8,132 bases of DNA from Gammaproteobacteria bacterium (lineage in GTDB: Bacteria > Pseudomonadota > Gammaproteobacteria > Arenicellales > JAOTYS01): NCBI GenBank assembly GCA_029861795.1, contig JAOTYS010000202.1:1-8132 (forward strand), given 5' to 3'. Position 1 is the first letter of the stretch, and the number at the start of each line of letters is the position of its first letter. A model generated the notes under the pieces. The model saw only the letters and a list, made by a program, of their open reading frames with translations. It had not been told where the DNA came from and did no database searches. Shown here piece after piece: positions 5,559 to 8,132 of this stretch. Position numbers and translations under genes: made by a program.

Positions 5559-6968
5559 ATGACAGTACGTACCCGTTTCGCGCCTAGTCCTACTGGGCAT
5601 CTGCATATCGGTGGGGTGCGTACAGCACTTTACTCATGGCTTTATGCGAGAAGGTATGGTGGGCAGTTTGTCTTACGCATTGAGGACACCGATCGTGAGC
5701 GATCCACCGGCGAGTACGAGAAATCGATCCTAGAGGGCATCGCTTGGCTTGGGCTCGACTATGACGAGGGTCCGTTTTATCAGTCACAGCGGCTTCCCAG
5801 GTACCGTGAGGTAATCGGCGAGCTTCTACAGCAGGACAAAGCCTACCATTGTTACTGCTCCAAAGAAGACCTGGATGCCATGCGCGAACAACAGCGCGCG
5901 CGCGGTCAAAAGCCGCGTTACGATGGATGCTGTCGCGATAACCCAGCCGCCAAGCGCCCGGATATAAGTCCGGTGGTGCGATTCAAAAACCCTCTCGCGG
6001 GCGATCTAGTCATCGATGACAAAATTCGCGGCCGCGTGATATTCAGCAACGAGGAACTAGACGACTTGATCATCGCGCGGGCGGATGGTGCGCCGACTTA
6101 TAACTTTACTGTAGTGGTAGACGATGTAGACATGTCCATCAGCCACGTTATTCGTGGCGATGACCATCTTAATAACACACCGCGACAGGTCAACATCTTC
6201 GAAGCCTTGGGGGTTGTTCCGCCGATCTATGCCCACGTCCCAATGATACTTGGCGCAGATGGTCAGAAGCTGTCAAAACGTCACGGTGCGCTAAGTGTGT
6301 TGGAGTATCGCGAGCAAGGGTATTTACCACAGGCACTATTGAATTATCTAGTGCGTCTTGGTTGGTCTCACGGAGATCAAGAGATCTTCTCGATAGAAGA
6401 AATGCAAAGACTTTTTGACATTGCCGATGTCAACAAGGCAGCATCGGCCTTCAATACCGAGAAACTCCTTTGGCTAAATCAACACTATATCAAGGCTAGC
6501 GACACTGCGTTTCTCGTAGATCAGTTGCGGCACTTTCTCACTGTCCGGGCTATCGATATAAGCAACGGCCCGGACTTGAGTGCGGTGGTGGAAGTGCAGC
6601 GGGAACGGGCCAAGACGTTGGTGGAGATGGCACAGAAGAGTGAGGTGTTCTATCGAGATTTTGAGAACTACGATGAAAAGGCTGCAACGAAAAACCTTAA
6701 GCCTGAAATCTGTGGTGGCTTGCGCGAATTGCGGGAACGATTTGCAGCTATCGATAACTGGGACGCAGAATTGATCCACGAAGCCATCGAAGATATAGCA
6801 GCGCAGCAAGGTCTAAAATTCGGCAAATTGGCGCAACCCTTGCGGGTCGCGGTTACCGGTTCCACCGCTTCGCCTCCTATCGACACTACTCTAGTATTGC
6901 TAGGTCGCAGGCGCACCGTAGAGCGGCTGGATCGGGCTATCAGATTCATTGATCGAGACTCAACTTGA
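5559..6968 (+). CDS. gltX: Glutamyl-tRNA synthetase (469 aa)
   Basis: The enzyme attaches glutamate to tRNA-Glu with ATP in the cytoplasm. It is a class I synthetase of full length (E. coli GltX is 471 aa). The catalytic domain opens with TRFAPSPTG and the HIGH-equivalent H16-I-G-G19, and the KMSKS-equivalent is K237-L-S-K-R241. An insertion at 98-127 resembles the zinc-binding element of E. coli GluRS: Cys98, Cys100 and Cys125 are present, but residue 127 is Asp where E. coli has His. The C-terminal half (about 300-469) is the helical anticodon-binding region of the gamma-type enzyme. The start is the ATG at 5559: an in-frame ATG at 5505 would add 18 residues unlike any GltX. No clear ribosome site is seen. 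Its substrate tRNA-Glu lies downstream after tRNA-Ala. Confidence 0.97.
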   Translation: MTVRTRFAPSPTGHLHIGGVRTALYSWLYARRYGGQFVLRIEDTDRERSTGEYEKSILEGIAWLGLDYDEGPFYQSQRLPRYREVIGELLQQDKAYHCYCSKEDLDAMREQQRARGQKPRYDGCCRDNPAAKRPDISPVVRFKNPLAGDLVIDDKIRGRVIFSNEELDDLIIARADGAPTYNFTVVVDDVDMSISHVIRGDDHLNNTPRQVNIFEALGVVPPIYAHVPMILGADGQKLSKRHGALSVLEYREQGYLPQALLNYLVRLGWSHGDQEIFSIEEMQRLFDIADVNKAASAFNTEKLLWLNQHYIKASDTAFLVDQLRHFLTVRAIDISNGPDLSAVVEVQRERAKTLVEMAQKSEVFYRDFENYDEKAATKNLKPEICGGLRELRERFAAIDNWDAELIHEAIEDIAAQQGLKFGKLAQPLRVAVTGSTASPPIDTTLVLLGRRRTVERLDRAIRFIDRDST

Positions 6969-6994
6969 CCCGGTAATGTCCGTAAACGTAAAGT
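6965..6994 (+). promoter_or_regulatory. Sigma70-like promoter for the tRNA-Ala/tRNA-Glu pair
   Basis: A -35 TTGACC (6965-6970), overlapping the gltX stop codon, is followed after 18 bases by a -10 TAAAGT (6989-6994). The 12 bases between -10 and tRNA-Ala are GC-rich (ACACGCCCCTCT), like the discriminators of stringently controlled stable-RNA promoters. That regulation is inferred. Confidence 0.55.
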
Positions 6995-7006
6995 ACACGC
7001 CCCTCT

Positions 7007-7082
<76 letters not shown>

Positions 7083-7152
7083 AAATTTATTGTGGCTGCG
7101 AAGTTAAGCAGTTACCTAACTGGCAAATCGAATACTCAAGATTTCAGGAATC

Positions 7153-7229
7153 GTCCCCATCGTCTAGTCGGTCTAGGACACCGGCCTTTCACGCCGGCAA
7201 CAGGGGTTCGAATCCCCTTGGGGACGCCA
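7153..7229 (+). tRNA. tRNA-Glu(UUC)
   Basis: A 77-nt cloverleaf with encoded CCA. The acceptor is GTCCCCA/TGGGGAC with discriminator G. The anticodon stem CCGGC/GCCGG carries loop CTTTCAC, giving anticodon TTC for GAA/GAG. The T arm AGGGG-TTCGAAT-CCCCT is perfect. It is the substrate of the synthetase encoded upstream. Confidence 0.97.
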
Positions 7230-7479
7230 TTTTATTCCAATCCCTGGATAGAGCGACGTTGTGGTGGATTTCGACGTCCTTTCGGCTCTCGTGGAGGATC
7301 ACACGGCCAGGGCTCTTAGCATATCCACCGCGTAGACACAAAATGTATAGTCGCGGCACCGCGGAATCGAATATCAAGCGCCGCGACTTTGATGTGATCG
7401 TGATGTCAATCGGTCAACCCCTAATCGAGCTGGTTCGTTGCAAGCAGCCCGAAAACCAGACCCTTACGGCGCGACCGAG
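7230..7479 (+). other. Spacer after tRNA-Glu
   Basis: This 250-bp stretch has no gene I can support. A short T-rich segment (ATTTTATT) follows the tRNA directly but without a clear hairpin. A 9-bp inverted repeat lies at 7349-7388. No strong promoter for the downstream gene is visible. Confidence 0.4.
7349..7388. repeat. 9-bp perfect inverted repeat
   Basis: AGTCGCGGC (7349-7357) and GCCGCGACT (7380-7388) are perfect inverted arms with a 22-base centre. Only two further Ts follow the right arm, so it is not a textbook terminator. It may be a distal hairpin of the tRNA transcript or a protein site upstream of the next gene. Confidence 0.4.
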
Positions 7480-8132
7480 ATGAGCGAGGATGCGCGATCG
7501 CCGTCCGCAAATCCATACAACGACTGGTTGTCCAGCGTCAGCAATGATTGGCGGAAGCTGGAGAACACGCCGGGCCTCATCAAGGACGAGGCCTTGTGTA
7601 AAGCCGCATTGGCATTGGACGGCGACGCCCTTCAGTTTGTACCGGAAGCCCTAAAGACCAAAGAACTCTGCATGCTGGCAGCGGAGCACCGCACCGAGTT
7701 GCAATTCATACCGAATGGAGTGTTAAACCAGGAACTCATTTTCGCCGTTGTAAAGAACAATCCTTCACAAATCAGGAAAGTGCCCATCAACATGTGTACC
7801 GCCAGCGTGTTGGCTGAATACGTCAAAAGTGGCAGTGCCTACGACTTATACGAATTGTGCGAGAAATCCGGCAACCCGATGGAAAAGGTTGCGCTTATCT
7901 TAGTGGCCAGCGGACTGGACGACCTGGATGCTCTTCCGGGCTACGCAATGACGCCGCCGGTATACGCCATGGCGGAGCAGCTCTACTCTGGGGATACCGT
8001 GAGGCATCAGTGGCAAGCCACGAGAACCCGCCACAAACCGAACTACCTGGAGTCCAAGCTCTCGCGAGAAATGCTAAAACAATTGCAGACCGACCCGGAA
8101 TCTTACCGACGCTATCACGTTCATCTGTTTTT
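7480..8132 (+). CDS. DUF4116-like repeat protein, 3' end outside window
   Basis: An open frame from ATG 7480 runs without a stop to the end of the window (217 codons plus 2 bases). No signal peptide is visible, so the protein is probably cytoplasmic. Residues 36-107 contain three consecutive units of 23-24 residues ending in similar turns: LQFVP (51-55), LQFIP (74-78) and RKVP (99-102). The pattern is A-L-x-x-x-G-x-A-L-Q-F-V-P, as in DUF4116 repeats found in large proteins of unknown role; this is recalled, not searched. After about 150 the sequence changes to a mixed charged region with many Tyr, Arg and His. An in-frame TGA at 7390-7392 limits upstream extension; TTG 7438 is an alternative start. 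No clear ribosome site is present. Function cannot be assigned. Evidence for coding is the long uninterrupted frame, normal composition and repeat pattern. Confidence 0.75.
   Translation, partial: MSEDARSPSANPYNDWLSSVSNDWRKLENTPGLIKDEALCKAALALDGDALQFVPEALKTKELCMLAAEHRTELQFIPNGVLNQELIFAVVKNNPSQIRKVPINMCTASVLAEYVKSGSAYDLYELCEKSGNPMEKVALILVASGLDDLDALPGYAMTPPVYAMAEQLYSGDTVRHQWQATRTRHKPNYLESKLSREMLKQLQTDPESYRRYHVHLF

Noticed and set aside
7259..7483. 74-codon plus-strand frame in the spacer after tRNA-Glu
   Set aside because: No domain, no ribosome site, and a composition typical of random translation (rich in Arg, Ser and Trp); it overlaps the start of the better-supported repeat-protein frame.

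Overview
The window looks like chromosomal DNA of a gammaproteobacterium with balanced GC content. The evidence is a full-length gamma-type glutamyl-tRNA synthetase gene (gltX) next to tRNA-Ala(GGC) and tRNA-Glu(UUC), with a divergent tRNA-Val on its other side. gltX with neighbouring tRNA genes is a recurrent arrangement in Pseudomonas and, in variant form, in E. coli. Genus cannot be fixed from this sequence, and no mobile element, CRISPR array or integrase is visible.

Left part (1-5138). A plus-strand gene for an exported ankyrin-repeat protein (24-806) converges on a block of minus-strand genes. In transcription order the block holds a short-chain dehydrogenase broken by one in-frame amber codon (5138-4395), an AT-rich 253-bp gap with a small palindrome, and then four closely spaced genes: a DUF6505-like protein with a CxxC pair (4141-3665), a biotin/lipoate protein ligase-like protein (3640-2876), a large exported ankyrin-repeat protein with a poly-Thr linker (2858-1635), and a Tat-exported Rieske-like protein with an altered second metal-binding motif (1583-834). 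Spacings of 24, 17 and 51 bp suggest one transcript. Two presumably cytoplasmic proteins would be expressed with two presumably periplasmic ones, and a second exported ankyrin protein lies just beyond the operon end. The joint function is unknown. This is the most unusual part of the window.

Middle part (5139-7229). This is the translation-related region: tRNA-Val(CAC) on the minus strand, gltX on the plus strand, then tRNA-Ala(GGC) and tRNA-Glu(UUC). A good sigma70-like promoter for the tRNA pair overlaps the end of gltX.

Right part (7230-8132). A 250-bp spacer with a 9-bp inverted repeat is followed by a plus-strand gene that runs off the window. Its product has 23-24-residue helical repeats resembling DUF4116 and is probably a cytoplasmic scaffold-type protein.
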